Source: Erigeron canadensis (taxonomy: Eukaryota > Streptophyta > Magnoliopsida > Asterales > Asteraceae). Taken from it: 64,000 nucleotides of DNA. Numbering within the stretch: the stretch's first letter is position 1; every line of letters begins with the position of its first letter. The position numbers and the translations under genes are program-made. The notes beneath the pieces were generated by a model. The model did no database searches and was not told where the DNA came from. It worked only from the letters and a program-made list of their open reading frames with translations. Positions 44,056-54,895 of this stretch are shown here, piece after piece. The stretch covers positions 16,554,001-16,618,000 of the forward strand of contig NC_057764.1 in the NCBI RefSeq assembly GCF_010389155.1. The letters are read 5' to 3'.

Positions 44056-45257
44056 AAATAAAACACATAACTGAGTCATGGTTTACCAATTCTAAAAGAG
44101 CTACAAAATGTGTCGATGTACAAGTTCCTTATGAAGTTCAAGCCATTTTTGATGGTGACTATGATAGAGCTATTGCTATCAGTGAAGTCTGTGCCATGGA
44201 ACCTTGTTATCAGCTGCCTTTACCACCCAAGATACAAACCAAGGGAAAGAATTCTAAACCAATCAGGTTGGTTCAGAAATCTAGTATTGGGTTCAATGAT
44301 CTTGAAGTTATTGGACAAACCATTGCAGAAGCTGTATTTGAATCTGACAGGCTAATTGAACTAAAACCTGAGGAAATTCTTGATATGTCAAAGTTAACAA
44401 TTACTCAATTTATGTCAAGTCCAAAGTCTAAGACAAAAAGTGTTTCAAAAAGAAACAAAAGGAAAGTTAGAGATCGTAGTGTTCCAAAAGGGAAAAGTAA
44501 GTTGTTGAAAAATGAGAAGTCTGGTTCTAAGGGAAATGTTTCACCAACAAAATCTGTGTCTAGTTCAAACCACCTTGAGTCTGACTCTGACAAAATGATT
44601 TTCAAATATGTTGAGTCCAGAAAAGGTAAGATTTTTGATGACAAAAATTTACTTGCAAAAGTGTTTGATCCCAATGTTGTTGATCAAAGTAAATTGAGGT
44701 CTGAATGTAAGAAATCTGTAGTTGGCAAAGGTTTTGCACAAAAGGAAACTCTGAATGTTGCTAAAAAGAATTTCAAATCTGGGAAGGGTCAGATTAAGCA
44801 ACAATGGGTTTCAAAATGTGATAAGAATGTCAGTTCAGTCTCCAAAATGCAGGGCTATCACGATGCACCTTCCTGGCACTTGGACAGTGGGTGTTCCAAG
44901 CACATGACCGGATGTAAATCCCTGCTATGTAACTTTAAGACAAGCGCTAGTCCTAGTGTTACATTTGGAGATGACTCCCAATGAAGAACTTAAGGATTTG
45001 GAATTTTGTCAAATGGTCCCCTTACTTTGAGAAGGGTTTCTTATGTAAATGGTTTGAAGCACAATCTCATTAGTGTGAGTCAATTGTGTGATGCTGGCTA
45101 TGAAGTAAGATTCCGAGCTGATAAGGGTATTGTTGTGGATTTGGAAGCCAATGTGGTGTTAATTGCAGAGAGTGATGATTCCTTGTATTCTTTTGACATG
45201 AGAAGTGCCACTGTAACAAAAAAGTGTGTTTCATGTCAAAGAATTAAGATGAGTTGA
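44056..45257 (+). pseudogene. Gag tail and copia protease
   Basis: A Lys/Ser-rich linker leads to a canonical active-site segment, WHLDSGCSKHMTGCKSLL (Asp-Ser-Gly intact). TGA (44982-44984) and TAA follow within the flap region. The protease then continues (FVNGLKHNLISVSQLCDAGY type) at 45006-45257. A frame change near 45240-45262 separates it from the integrase zinc motif. The active site itself is the best preserved of the three copia proteases in the window that can be compared. Confidence 0.85.
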
Positions 45258-45262
45258 ATTGA

Positions 45263-46560
45263 TTGTGGCATAAGAGGCTGTCTCATATGAACTTCAAAGA
45301 AATCAACAAGCTGTGCAAGAAGGAGTTGGTGTCTGGTCTGCCAGTGATCAAGTATGAGAAGGACAAGTTGTGTGGTCCTTGTGAGAAAGGAAAACAACAC
45401 AAAGCTTCCTTTAAGTCAAAAACATGCTCAACGATTAACAGTTGTTTGGATTTGCTGTACATGGATCTGTTTGGACCAATAAGTACTCCCTCCTTTACTG
45501 GAATGAGGTATACTTTGGTCATTGTTGATGAATTTTCAAGATATACATGGGTTTTCTTTTTGAAGCAAAAGAGTGATGCTGCTGACAGTATTATTCATTT
45601 TATCAAGCAAGCTGAAATACTTTATAAAAGGTCTGTTAGGCATTTAAGGAGTGACAATGGTACTGAATTCAAGAATGTCACTCTCAATTCATTTTGTAGT
45701 GAGAATGGTATTTCACAAGTGTACTCAGCTGCAAGAACTCCTCAACAAAATGGTGTTGCAGAAAGAAGAAACGAAAACCCTTATTGAAGCTGCCAGATCC
45801 ATGATGGCACAAAACAATGTCAAACCTCATTTTTGGGCTGAAGCCATTCACACAGCCTGCTTCACTCAAAACAGATCTCTCATTGTGAAAAGACACCAGA
45901 AGACTGCATATGAACTTCTTAGGGGGTGAAAACCAGAAATTGGTTTTCTAAGAATGTTTGGTAGTCCTTGCTACATTCTGAATCAGAAAGACCATCTTGT
46001 AAAGTTTGTAGAAAAAGCAGATGAAGGTATCCTACTTGGATATGCAACAATTATGAAGGTCTACAGAGTTTACAATAAAAGAACAAGAACAATTGAAAAC
46101 TCTGTAAATGTGAATATTGATGAAAGTTGCTCTAAGCCAGTTGATGCACAACCTGAAGATGAAAACATTAACTTAGAAGAACTGGTTGTTCCTGAGAATA
46201 AGCCTCCCTCTAATCCACCTGTTGAAGACAAAAATGCTCAAACTCAGGGGGAGCAAGTTTTTGAAGAAGAAGAGTTACCTTTCTTTGACTGTGAGCAAGC
46301 TGATCTTACTCCTACTCAAAATAATATTCAAAACCCATTAAATGGCTCCCAAGCTAACTTAGATCTTGCTCTAGAACAAGCAGATCATGTTACTCAAGCT
46401 GATCACTCTGGTCCTTCTAATCTGAATCAGCCCATTGTCCAAGAACTCAACACTGCTCATCATGTTACTAAATGGACAAGGAGCCATCCCATTAATCAAA
46501 TCACTGGTGATCCATTATCTGGTGTGAAAACAAGAAGAAAAGCAACAGGCAATTTCTGCA
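45263..46560 (+). pseudogene. Copia integrase
   Basis: GAG-pre-integrase motif WHKRLSHMNF with CGPCEKGKQH, then the core: LYMDLFGPI (D), [11 protein letters not shown] (D) and NGVAERRN with the following [10 protein letters not shown] (E), the last across a one-base shift near 45775. TGA at 45927-45929 interrupts it. Next is the FGSPCYILNQKDHL segment and the acidic linker before RT (46100-46560). Confidence 0.85.
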
Positions 46561-48111
46561 TGTTTGTTAATTTTGTGAGTAAAATGGAACCAACTAAGGT
46601 GAATGAAGCTCTGGCAGATCCATCTTGGGTGAATGCAATGCAAGATGAACTAACACAGTTTGAAAGAAGCAAGGTTTGGAAACTTATTCCAAGACCTCAT
46701 CATAAGACTATGATTGGAACCAAATGGGTCTAAAGAAATAAAATGGATGAAAGGGGAGTGGTAACCAGAAACAAGGGAAGATTGGTTGCTCTTGGATACA
46801 GATAAGAAGATGGGATAGATTATGATGAAACCTTTGCTCCTGTGGCAAAGATTGGAAGCCATCGGAATATTCTTGGCTTATTCAGCTCACAAAGGGTTCA
46901 AGGTTTATCAAATGAATGTGAAGAGTGCATTTCTTAATGGGAAATTGGAAGAAGAAGTCTATGTTGAACAACCTCCAGATTTTGAAAGCTCAAAGTTTCC
47001 CAACCATGTGTTTAAGCTTGATAAGGCTCTCTATGGTCTCAAACAAGCTCCAAGAGCATGGTATGATACTTTGTCTAAATTTCTGTTAGAAAACAAGTTC
47101 AAAAGAGGTAATGTTGACAAGACTTTGTTTGTGAGAAAATATAAAGGTGAAATTCTGCTTGTACAAATTTATGTAGATGATATCATATTTGGGTCTAGCA
47201 GTGAAAGACTTTGCAAAACGTTTTTTGATTTAATGTCTAAACAGTATGAGATGAGCATAATGGGTGAACTTAACTATTTTCTTGGTTTACAAGTAAAACA
47301 AACTAAACATGGGATTTTCATAAATCAAGGAAAATATGCTAAAGATCTTTTAAGTAAATTTGGTTTCAGTGATTGCTCGCCTATGAAAACTCCTATGGGA
47401 ACTGGTGATAAGCTGAGTGAAGACAAAAGTGGGAAACCTACTGATGTCACAGCTTATACGGGTATGATAGGTTCATTACTTTATTTAACTGCTAGTAGAC
47501 CAGATATTATGTTTGCTACATGTCTTTGTGCAAGATATCAGGCTAATCCTAAAAAATCACATCTTAAAGCTGTAAAGAGAATCTTTAGATACCTTAAGGG
47601 TAGTCCCAATCTGGGTCTTTAGTATCCCAAAGACTCTAAATTTGATCTAATCGGATATTCAGATTCTGACTTTGTAGGCTGTAATATAGATAGAAAAAGC
47701 ACATCAGGAGCTTGTCAATTGCTTGGCAATAGACTTGTAAGTTGGTCTAGCAAGAAGCAGCATTCAGTCTCCATTTTCGCTGCAGAAGCTGAGTATGTTG
47801 TTGTAGGAAGTTGTTGTTCACAAGTCTTGTGGATGCAATTTCAATTGCAAGACTATGGTGTCACTGCATCAAAGACTCCTATCTTTTGTGACAATACAAG
47901 TGCCATAGCAATTTCAAACAATCATGTGCTTCATTCTAGGACTAAGCACATTGATATCAGATATCACTTCATCAGAGATCATGTGATGAAAGAAGATGTT
48001 GAACTTCATTCCATTCCAACTGATAATCTGCTTGCACACTTGTTCACAAAGCCATTGGATGAAAATAGGTTCAATTATCTTATATATAAGCTTGGTATGC
48101 TAAATATGTAA
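46561..48111 (+). pseudogene. Copia reverse transcriptase and RNase H
   Basis: RT begins with the MEPTKVNEALADPSW segment. TAG or TAA stops lie at 46731-46733 and about 46802, with a frame change near 46850. Motif A reads [11 protein letters not shown]: the catalytic Asp codon is now Asn (46915-46917). YVDD is intact in [11 protein letters not shown] (about 47170-47200). A TAG at 47620-47622 replaces a Trp before RNase H. RNase H has YSDSDFVGCNIDRKSTSG and AAEAEYVVVGS and runs to the normal end LGMLNM. RT could not function even if the stops were read through. Confidence 0.88.
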
Positions 48112-48180
48112 GAGGCAGTGAGATAAGTAATAATAAATCCAACCCCTTGAAGTATCATCAAAAAATTAAGGGTAAGCTGT

Positions 48181-48253
48181 GTTGACCCAGACTACCCTCT
48201 TTTACTTGGTATTTATCAAGCAAAAATGGGTAAGCTGAGTCTGACCCAGCTTA
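48181..48253. repeat. Second site of the TGACCCAG/AAGCTG words
   Basis: TTGACCCAG at 48182-48190. At 48231-48253 TAAGCTG and CAGCTTA form perfect 7-bp arms around AGTCTGACC. The same two words build the LTR hairpin at 41457-41511. The gap 48112-48616 holds these, a CT-rich stretch and the candidate promoter. Confidence 0.8.
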
Positions 48254-48473
48254 GTAGTTGCTTTTATTATTAAATATCTCAGTGCGTTTTATTATTAGAG
48301 TAATTTATTTTGTTTACTTACTTATCTTTTGTTTGCAATGGGAGTGGGATACGTGTGGTGGTAACGGTATCTTTTTGCAAAAAGTGCGCCCCACTAGCTG
48401 TTCTTTTCCAATCAAATCTTTTCTCTCTCTTCCCTCCAAACGGTTATTTTAAAATATATATATCTTATTAAAC

Positions 48474-48481
48474 TATATATA
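48474..48481 (+). promoter_or_regulatory. Candidate internal promoter TATA for the extra ORF
   Basis: TATATATA, 143 bp upstream of the ATG at 48617 and followed by a CT-rich leader (TTCTTCTCTTCTCTCTG). It parallels 13671-13680 in the other SIRE-type element. Inferred only. Confidence 0.45.
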
Positions 48482-48616
48482 TTCGATTTAACCTAATCCC
48501 CAAATCAATTGCATTTTCTCATATATTCTTCTCTTCTCTCTGTTTTCTAATCTGTGTCCTGTTACATTAAGATCATATTTTTCTTTAATTCTTCATTTTA
48601 ATTTCATTAATAATAA

Positions 48617-49643
48617 ATGGCATCCTCATCATATGCTTCTACTCAATCTAATAATAATGATAACAATAATTCTTTTTCATCGTATTCGGGAGTCCAATAC
48701 CCAGCTCCGATAAGCGCCAATAAGCTTTCCCCTTATGTGGTGGGAAGTGATGTAGTTGTAAGTCCGGCGGGTCTTGATTCTAGCAAAATCAGGATGGTAA
48801 ATCTCGTCTGTGCCAATTTTCATCCTCCTTCTTTGGCAGAAGGATATGATGACATTGTTGCCTTTTTATGGCATCATCTGTTTGGCAAGATGTTGATTGA
48901 AAACCAGACTGGGTGTTTCAAGATCTTCTTTGCGAGTTTTGGGCGAGTTGTGTGGTAGGAAAAACGAAGAAGGGTGATGTTGCAATCAGAGGCACTATTC
49001 TCAACGGTAAGAAATAGGTATATATTACTGAGAATAGACTTAGGTCTGCTTTTGAACTTGCCTACATGGATGAAGATGATTATGCCCAGGTTACCACACA
49101 TACAGAGGCCAAAAATGTTTTGTCACTTGTTAATTATACTGGTCCTCTATCTTCAATTTTTAACATGAAATTTTTAAATGGCATCTGGAATTATCTATTG
49201 AGTACTATTTGCAAAACTCTTCAAATGAAGGCAGGCAGTTTTGATCAGCCTAATGTCTTGGAATTGCAATTATTTCATTCTATGGTCACTATGACTAGAG
49301 TAGATTATGCAAAAATGATTTTTAAAGACTTAGTTGCCCGAATCACCAATAAGACTTTTATCATACCCTATGGTAGAATTCTTGCACTTATCAAAGAAAC
49401 TATTCTTGATGATGACTACAACTTGGCAACTGGCCAAACTGTAGAATGTAAGGCCATTAATACTAACATATTTAATAATCCCAAGGTGACTGCGCAGGGT
49501 CTGACCCAAGCAATGCAGATTTACCTTAATTTTTGCAGGACAAGAGATAAGGAACAACAAGCTCTAAAAGAAGCTACCTCTCCATCGACGCGATCTGAGT
49601 CTAACAATCAATCTGCCAATCAGGAGAGTCAAGGTACACAAGC
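48617..49643 (+). pseudogene. Extra ORF after pol, N-terminal half
   Basis: Start MASSSYASTQ at 48617. Ser/Asn-rich N-terminus, then a globular domain of about 280 residues (FHPPSLAEGYDDIVAF to IIPYGRILALI) with the same layout as the N-terminal domain of the ORF at 13542. There is a frame change near 48955 and a TAG near 49016, after which the frame runs open to the insertion point at 49643. No signal peptide or membrane segment is evident. Function unknown. The C-terminal half is at 61525. Confidence 0.7.
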
Positions 49644-49957
49644 TGTTAGAAATCCAAAAATAGTGATAAATTGTAATTTAAATTAGTGGACTTAGTTGTT
49701 GTTAAGACATGGTGAAATGATTTCTAAGGATGAGGGAATAGGAGTGTTAATTAGCTTAATTGTAGATTTAGACTCTAAATACCCTCAACTCCTTAGAAAT
49801 TATAAGCCTTTGATCTATTTTTACATACATTTTAATCCAGTTCTTTCCAATCTCTCTCTCTCTCTAGAAATCACACACACACTAAACACACCAAGAACAC
49901 ACACACTTGATCCGCCATTGTTGAGATCAAATCCAGAGAATAAATCGTGTTATAACA
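49644..49957 (+). repeat. 5' LTR of the nested copia element
   Basis: TGTTAGAAAT to TTATAACA. The TATA position reads CTCTAAATA (about 49774-49782), where the 3' LTR has CTATAAATA, so this promoter copy appears damaged. Confidence 0.95.
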
Positions 49958-49959
49958 TG

Positions 49960-49970
49960 TGGTATCAGAG
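49960..49970 (+). other. Primer binding site, initiator Met-tRNA type
   Basis: TGGTATCAGAG, two bases after the LTR end. Confidence 0.92.
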
Positions 49971-50393
49971 AAAAACATCACTTTGATATCGATCCATAAC
50001 TGATTTTGATCTCAATTTTCATCCAAATTCATATCAAAAACCGTTTTTTATACCGCCCCCTATTTCATCATTTTTCATCGATTAAAACACATAAAATCAT
50101 CAATTTTTGTTCATCAATAGATTCCTCATAGCTCAAAACATAATTCTGTCAAGTTTTACGTTCCAATTCAATCGAATTCTCGAGATTGAATTTTTGGTTT
50201 TCGGCGCTCAAAATTTGGATTTTGATTCTGTTGTGCTATTAGCTGAATTTTGTTCAAGGAGTTGTTGTGGACGTGATTACAAACATTTTGCAAGTGATTT
50301 CAAGTTCTAACTCCAAGTAATTCGAAAGATATTGAAACTTTAAAAGTCATCAATGGAGTTTTTGCAAACTGTTGTGATGAAGAAGATGATCTC

Positions 50394-51117
50394 CAGACGA
50401 TCTTCACTAGGACTATCTTTCTCAGATCATCTCAGTGCTTGATTATTCATTTCTCATACTTTGTGCTTTGTGTCTTGTAGGACGATCTCCTCAAGATCGT
50501 TCTAGCATGTGGTTGTGAGGTTAAGTGTTTGTTTGTGGCTAACTAATCCATAAGGATCGGTTTGGTCAATTCAAATACTTAAAAGTATTTGAAAATTGTT
50601 AAGTTTTGTGATAGAAAGCCAAGACGATCCTGACAAGATCGTCTCACCTTCTTGAAACACAAGACGATCCTGACAAGATCGTCTCAGTTTCTTGTGCAAG
50701 GTGTTGTGGTTTGGTTGAACATTTGAAGTCATTGTGATTGGGAATCACACAATTCCTGGGTAACTGATCTTATTGATTGGTTTTGCTCAAATTTCTTTCA
50801 TTCCATTTCATACTAAAACTCTGTCCATTTTTCTCAAAAATACTTAGAAAATTTTCACAAGTCATCAAAACCCAAGACGATCTTCATTAAGACCGTTTCA
50901 TTTCCAAATTCCAAAACAATTCTCTCAAGATCGTTTCAATTCATTTCATTTCATTTATTTTCAACAAATTAACTCAATTTCAATTTCATTTTCAATACTT
51001 AACCAAATTCACTCAAAGTTTCCAAGAAGATCTCATTCAAATCGTCTCAACTGTCTTTCACTTAAGACGATCTCCTGTCAAGACGATCTTCTAGGACGAT
51101 CTCATCCAAGATCGTTT
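50394..51117. repeat. GACGATC/GATCGTC stem-loops in the leader
   Basis: Perfect 8-bp arms AGACGATC and GATCGTCT surround CTGACAA at 50622-50644 and again at 50662-50684. Degenerate copies lie at about 50482-50503, 50875-50899, 50914-50937, 51024-51047, 51064-51090 and 51092-51117, with half-copies at 50394-50432. All lie in the 1.2-kb leader between PBS and gag; the rest of that leader (49971-50390) is noncoding and featureless. Confidence 0.88.
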
Positions 51118-51176
51118 CGTTTCCCAGTTTCTTCAAATCTTAATTCAAATCTTTTTTCAAATCAAATCAATTTCAA

Positions 51177-53309
51177 ATGGCTTCTCGTGAAGCATTGGCT
51201 TTAGGTTCAGCTACAAGACCTCCAGTTCTTTACTGTGGTTCTTATGGACTATGGAAGAAAAGATTCATGGACTATGTGGAATGTCAACCAAATGGTCACC
51301 TACTTAAAGATTCCATTCTGAATGCACTTGCAGTTCATCGTCATCCCACTACTGGTGCAATACTCACTCTTTATCTTTTGAATGCTGAACAAAAAGATCA
51401 AACAGTTGCAGATAACAGAGCTAGATCATGCTTATACAAAGCACTACCAGATGAAATCTATGGTTCTGTTGATTCTTATGATACAGCCAAGGAGATATGG
51501 GATGAGGTGGCAAGACAAATGAAAGGATCTGACCTAACTTCAACAATTAGATTGACAAATGTGTTGACTGAGTTTGACAACTTCAACAAATTGCCAAATG
51601 AATCTCTAGAGACTGTCTACTGTAGATTTTGCAATGTCATAAATGAACTTAGGAAGAACAATGTCAAGAAATCAGAGATGGAGTTAAACATCAAATTCAT
51701 CAAAGCTCTTGGTCCTGAGTGGGAAGATTATGGAACTCAGATTAAGCAACATCAAAATCTGGCCAAGTTCTCCATCCATAATCTTCATGAATCCTTCAAA
51801 CTCAATGAACATCAAGTCCTAAACAAAGCTTCATCGAACAAAATGCCAGAAGTTGTATCTTCTGATCCTTTGGCATTAATTATTGAAAAGAAGGTTTCTG
51901 AAGCTCTTAAAAGGCAAATGGTAGTTGTTTCTTCGTCTGATGAGGAGGGAGATGATATGTTTGCTCCGATAGATGGTGTTTCTGACGAATTATATCAAGC
52001 TCTTGCCGTAGTTACCAAGCACTTCAAGAAAAAGTTCTACAAAGCGAGGCCAACAAACAATAATCTCCGCACTTCTTTCACAAGTGCATTTCCCAAGAAG
52101 GAACACTATCATTCTAAGAATAATGGTCAAGGTGAATCAAGTGGATCCAAGCATGTTGAAAAGAAAGTTGAGGGTTATGACAAACAAGTTGTTGAGAAGG
52201 GTAAAACTTCTGATAAAAAGTGCTACAATTGTGGAAATCCTGGTCATTTTGCAATTGATTGCAAGCAACCTCGTAAGCTGAACTATGAGTACTACAAGCA
52301 GAAGATGTTGTTGGCAAAACAAGTGGAAGCCGGTCATGCATTACTTGCTGAAGATGACAAATGGTTGTTGCTCTCAGATGATGAAGATGAAGTTCTCTCT
52401 GCAAATGTGTGTTTCATGGCGAGGTTGGCCAAGGACAAAGCTTTTGAGGCTGAAAGCACTGATGATGAGTACCCGGATGATGAGGTAAATCTACACTCTG
52501 CTTTTTCAATAGTTAAAGATAAAGAGTCGTTTGATTTAGCTTTATCAAATTTGACAACTCATATCACGTCTTTAACCAACAAAAATAAGAAGTTGAAAAA
52601 TAGTATTTCATTTTCTAAAAATGAATTTTCAAAACTCTTTGAAGAACATTCAAAATTACTTTTTGATTATGATACTATTAAACAAGATTTTCAAACATAC
52701 AAAGATCAAATGTTTGTTAAAGAATGTGAGTTGAATGCTTCTCCTGATTCTAAGTTATTACATAAATGTTACAATCTTGAAAAGACCATTCATGATCTTG
52801 AAAAAGCCAATCAAGATCTTGAAATTCAAAAGACCAATGAGTGGCTTCGAGCAAATGCTAGACAAATGAATGTTGATATTCTTAATAAAAAGCTTCAAGA
52901 ATCCAAACCAAACAATGTTGAACTCGAAAGAAAGATTTCTGATTTAAATCATACTTGTTTTTTGAAAGGTGTTGAGATTGAAAATCTTAAAAACCAGATT
53001 GAGGAATTCAAAAAGAATATACTTTTTTATCAAGAGAAGTTATATAAAGTTGAACAAACCCTCTTTTGGATTTTACCGCCTATTTCAACAAATCAAAAAT
53101 TGACAAATCGGAACTTCTTTATGGGTTGGGATTTGAGAATATCACTCCATTACAAAAGGCAAAAGAACAAATTGAACCTCTGTATGATGAAAAATTTCTT
53201 GGCCTTGGTATGGTACAACAATTTATTCGTCCACTGGATGACGAATTTGAGACTGATGATGTTGAGAAAATACCTCAAACTGAATTTTGGGTTAACTATG
53301 ATGCTATAA
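51177..53309 (+). CDS. Copia gag polyprotein, 710 residues, nearly intact
   Basis: The ATG at 51177 starts MASREALALG after a long leader. The gag fold (about residues 10-210: YGLWKKRFMDYVE, YDTAKEIWDEV, FIKALGPEWEDY) builds the particle. The zinc knuckle CYNCGNPGHFAIDC (about residue 345) binds RNA. An acidic segment (DDEDE, DDEYPDDEV) and an extended coiled coil (about residues 440-640) follow. The last 40 or so residues look frameshifted: the natural continuation (KSELLYGLGFENITPLQKA) lies in the neighbouring frame from 53066. Otherwise no stop interrupts it, the best-kept gag of the window. Confidence 0.9.
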   Translation: MASREALALGSATRPPVLYCGSYGLWKKRFMDYVECQPNGHLLKDSILNALAVHRHPTTGAILTLYLLNAEQKDQTVADNRARSCLYKALPDEIYGSVDSYDTAKEIWDEVARQMKGSDLTSTIRLTNVLTEFDNFNKLPNESLETVYCRFCNVINELRKNNVKKSEMELNIKFIKALGPEWEDYGTQIKQHQNLAKFSIHNLHESFKLNEHQVLNKASSNKMPEVVSSDPLALIIEKKVSEALKRQMVVVSSSDEEGDDMFAPIDGVSDELYQALAVVTKHFKKKFYKARPTNNNLRTSFTSAFPKKEHYHSKNNGQGESSGSKHVEKKVEGYDKQVVEKGKTSDKKCYNCGNPGHFAIDCKQPRKLNYEYYKQKMLLAKQVEAGHALLAEDDKWLLLSDDEDEVLSANVCFMARLAKDKAFEAESTDDEYPDDEVNLHSAFSIVKDKESFDLALSNLTTHITSLTNKNKKLKNSISFSKNEFSKLFEEHSKLLFDYDTIKQDFQTYKDQMFVKECELNASPDSKLLHKCYNLEKTIHDLEKANQDLEIQKTNEWLRANARQMNVDILNKKLQESKPNNVELERKISDLNHTCFLKGVEIENLKNQIEEFKKNILFYQEKLYKVEQTLFWILPPISTNQKLTNRNFFMGWDLRISLHYKRQKNKLNLCMMKNFLALVWYNNLFVHWMTNLRLMMLRKYLKLNFGLTMML

Positions 53310-54885
53310 ATGTATGTTCCATCCACAATTTTGGAAAAACAAATAGAAGGTTTACAACAAAAGGTGAATTCTCAACAACAAGTCATTGATCATCTCATGT
53401 CTCAAAATCAAAGTTCAGAGATTGAATTAATTGATGTAGACACCAAGAAAGTTTGTGTGAATGTTTCTACTCAAACTAATCTAAGTGCTGAAGTAGACCA
53501 TTCCACTCAGACTACTTGTGTTTCATCTACTGATTCCTCTACCCAGACCTTGACTGATTCTCTTGAGTGTTCATGTCAAACTGCTGCTACTATAGCTGAT
53601 GATTATGTGCAAACTGATTTATCTAATGACGAACTTGCACATAGTTTAGTTTTGATATGGTACTACTATAGGTTTTTCACTTGTGATTCTCTTGAAGAGT
53701 TAGTTGTTCACCTTAAGCTTAGTGCTAGTATATATAGGTGTTGATACTTCTACTCTAATTTCTTGTGAAACCAAAGATGTGTCAGCTCAAGTTGATCTAA
53801 TTCCTGAGACTACCCATAGTGTGAAGTTGGACACCAAGATTCCTGATTTTTCAAAAATCTCTCCGGTTAAACCTTTCACAAAAGATGATTTTGATAAATT
53901 CATGGAGGGAGAATATGCTTTTGATTCTGAAACTGAGAAAAAGATTGAATCTACCAAAATCAAAGTTGAATCAAAAGAGGAATCTCCAAAATTGTTTTCC
54001 AAAGATCCAACTTCATATTATTCAAAGAAACGAGTTATTCCGAAACTTGTCAACACTGAACCGAAGACTGTCACAAAACCAAGAATCAATAAGTTAAAAA
54101 CAAAGTGGTTAAAAACAAAGTGTCCTACCCCGGAAAAGCATGTTAAAACTAAACAAGTTGAGACCATTCCCAAAATCAAATACAACAAAGTGAAGCTTCT
54201 GGAAATCAATTCAAATGGTTTTTCATCTAACTCTCAATCTAGTTCATTACCTAAAGTGTCTAAATCTAGCCCAGTTTTGCTAACTAGGGATGCTTCAAAT
54301 GGTGCAACTAGGTATAGGGATAGATATGGCTGGTTTTCTCATGATAAACCTAAGAAACAAGAAGTTTCCGCACCTCCAAAAGAGTCTAAAAAGATAAAAG
54401 TGCTTCAAAACTCTCGTTCTAATCTTCTTAGTGTCAATTCGACAGGTGGAAAGAGCTTAATTAGTGAGACTAAATGGGTAGCTAAGTCATTAGTACCTAA
54501 GTTCACTAATGTTGATAAAAAGAAGAAAAGACGAAGGAGAAAAGCTGTTAGTAAGAAGAAGCATGTTTTTGTTGAGTCAAACAATTTATCTTTTAAGTCC
54601 TCTATGTTAAACAATGTTAATGGTGCCAAGGCTAGGCCTTGTGATGTTGTAAACAATGTTAATTCTTGTTCTCATATGCATGGTTTGAATGCTGGTAGAC
54701 ATGTTACTTTTGATTCATGTGTTAATGTTCGTTTGTTTAATCCAAATGTGCTTATTGATAATGTGCTTTTTAATGCCTATGTTGATTCTAAAGCATGTTT
54801 GTATGCGTATCCTAAGTTATATACCCTGCCTGTTTTAACTAACCACAAAAGACCCTTCTTCAAATGGGTACCTATAGTCAGTTAA
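53310..54885 (+). pseudogene. Gag tail up to protease
   Basis: A continuation of the gag polyprotein across frame changes near 53060, 53320 and 53700-53744. It has a Ser/Thr-rich stretch with repeated STQT (53460-53620), a Lys-rich linker with KKKRRRRKAVSKKKH (about 54515-54565), then sequence ending RPFFKWVPI just before protease. The basic cluster could be a nuclear signal or nucleic-acid binding segment. No enzyme domain. Confidence 0.7.
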
Positions 54886-54895
54886 TTCTATTTGA

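Noticed and set aside
48617..49643. Genuine retroviral-type envelope gene
   Set aside because: Position fits the env-like label, but I see no signal peptide, cleavage site or membrane anchor.
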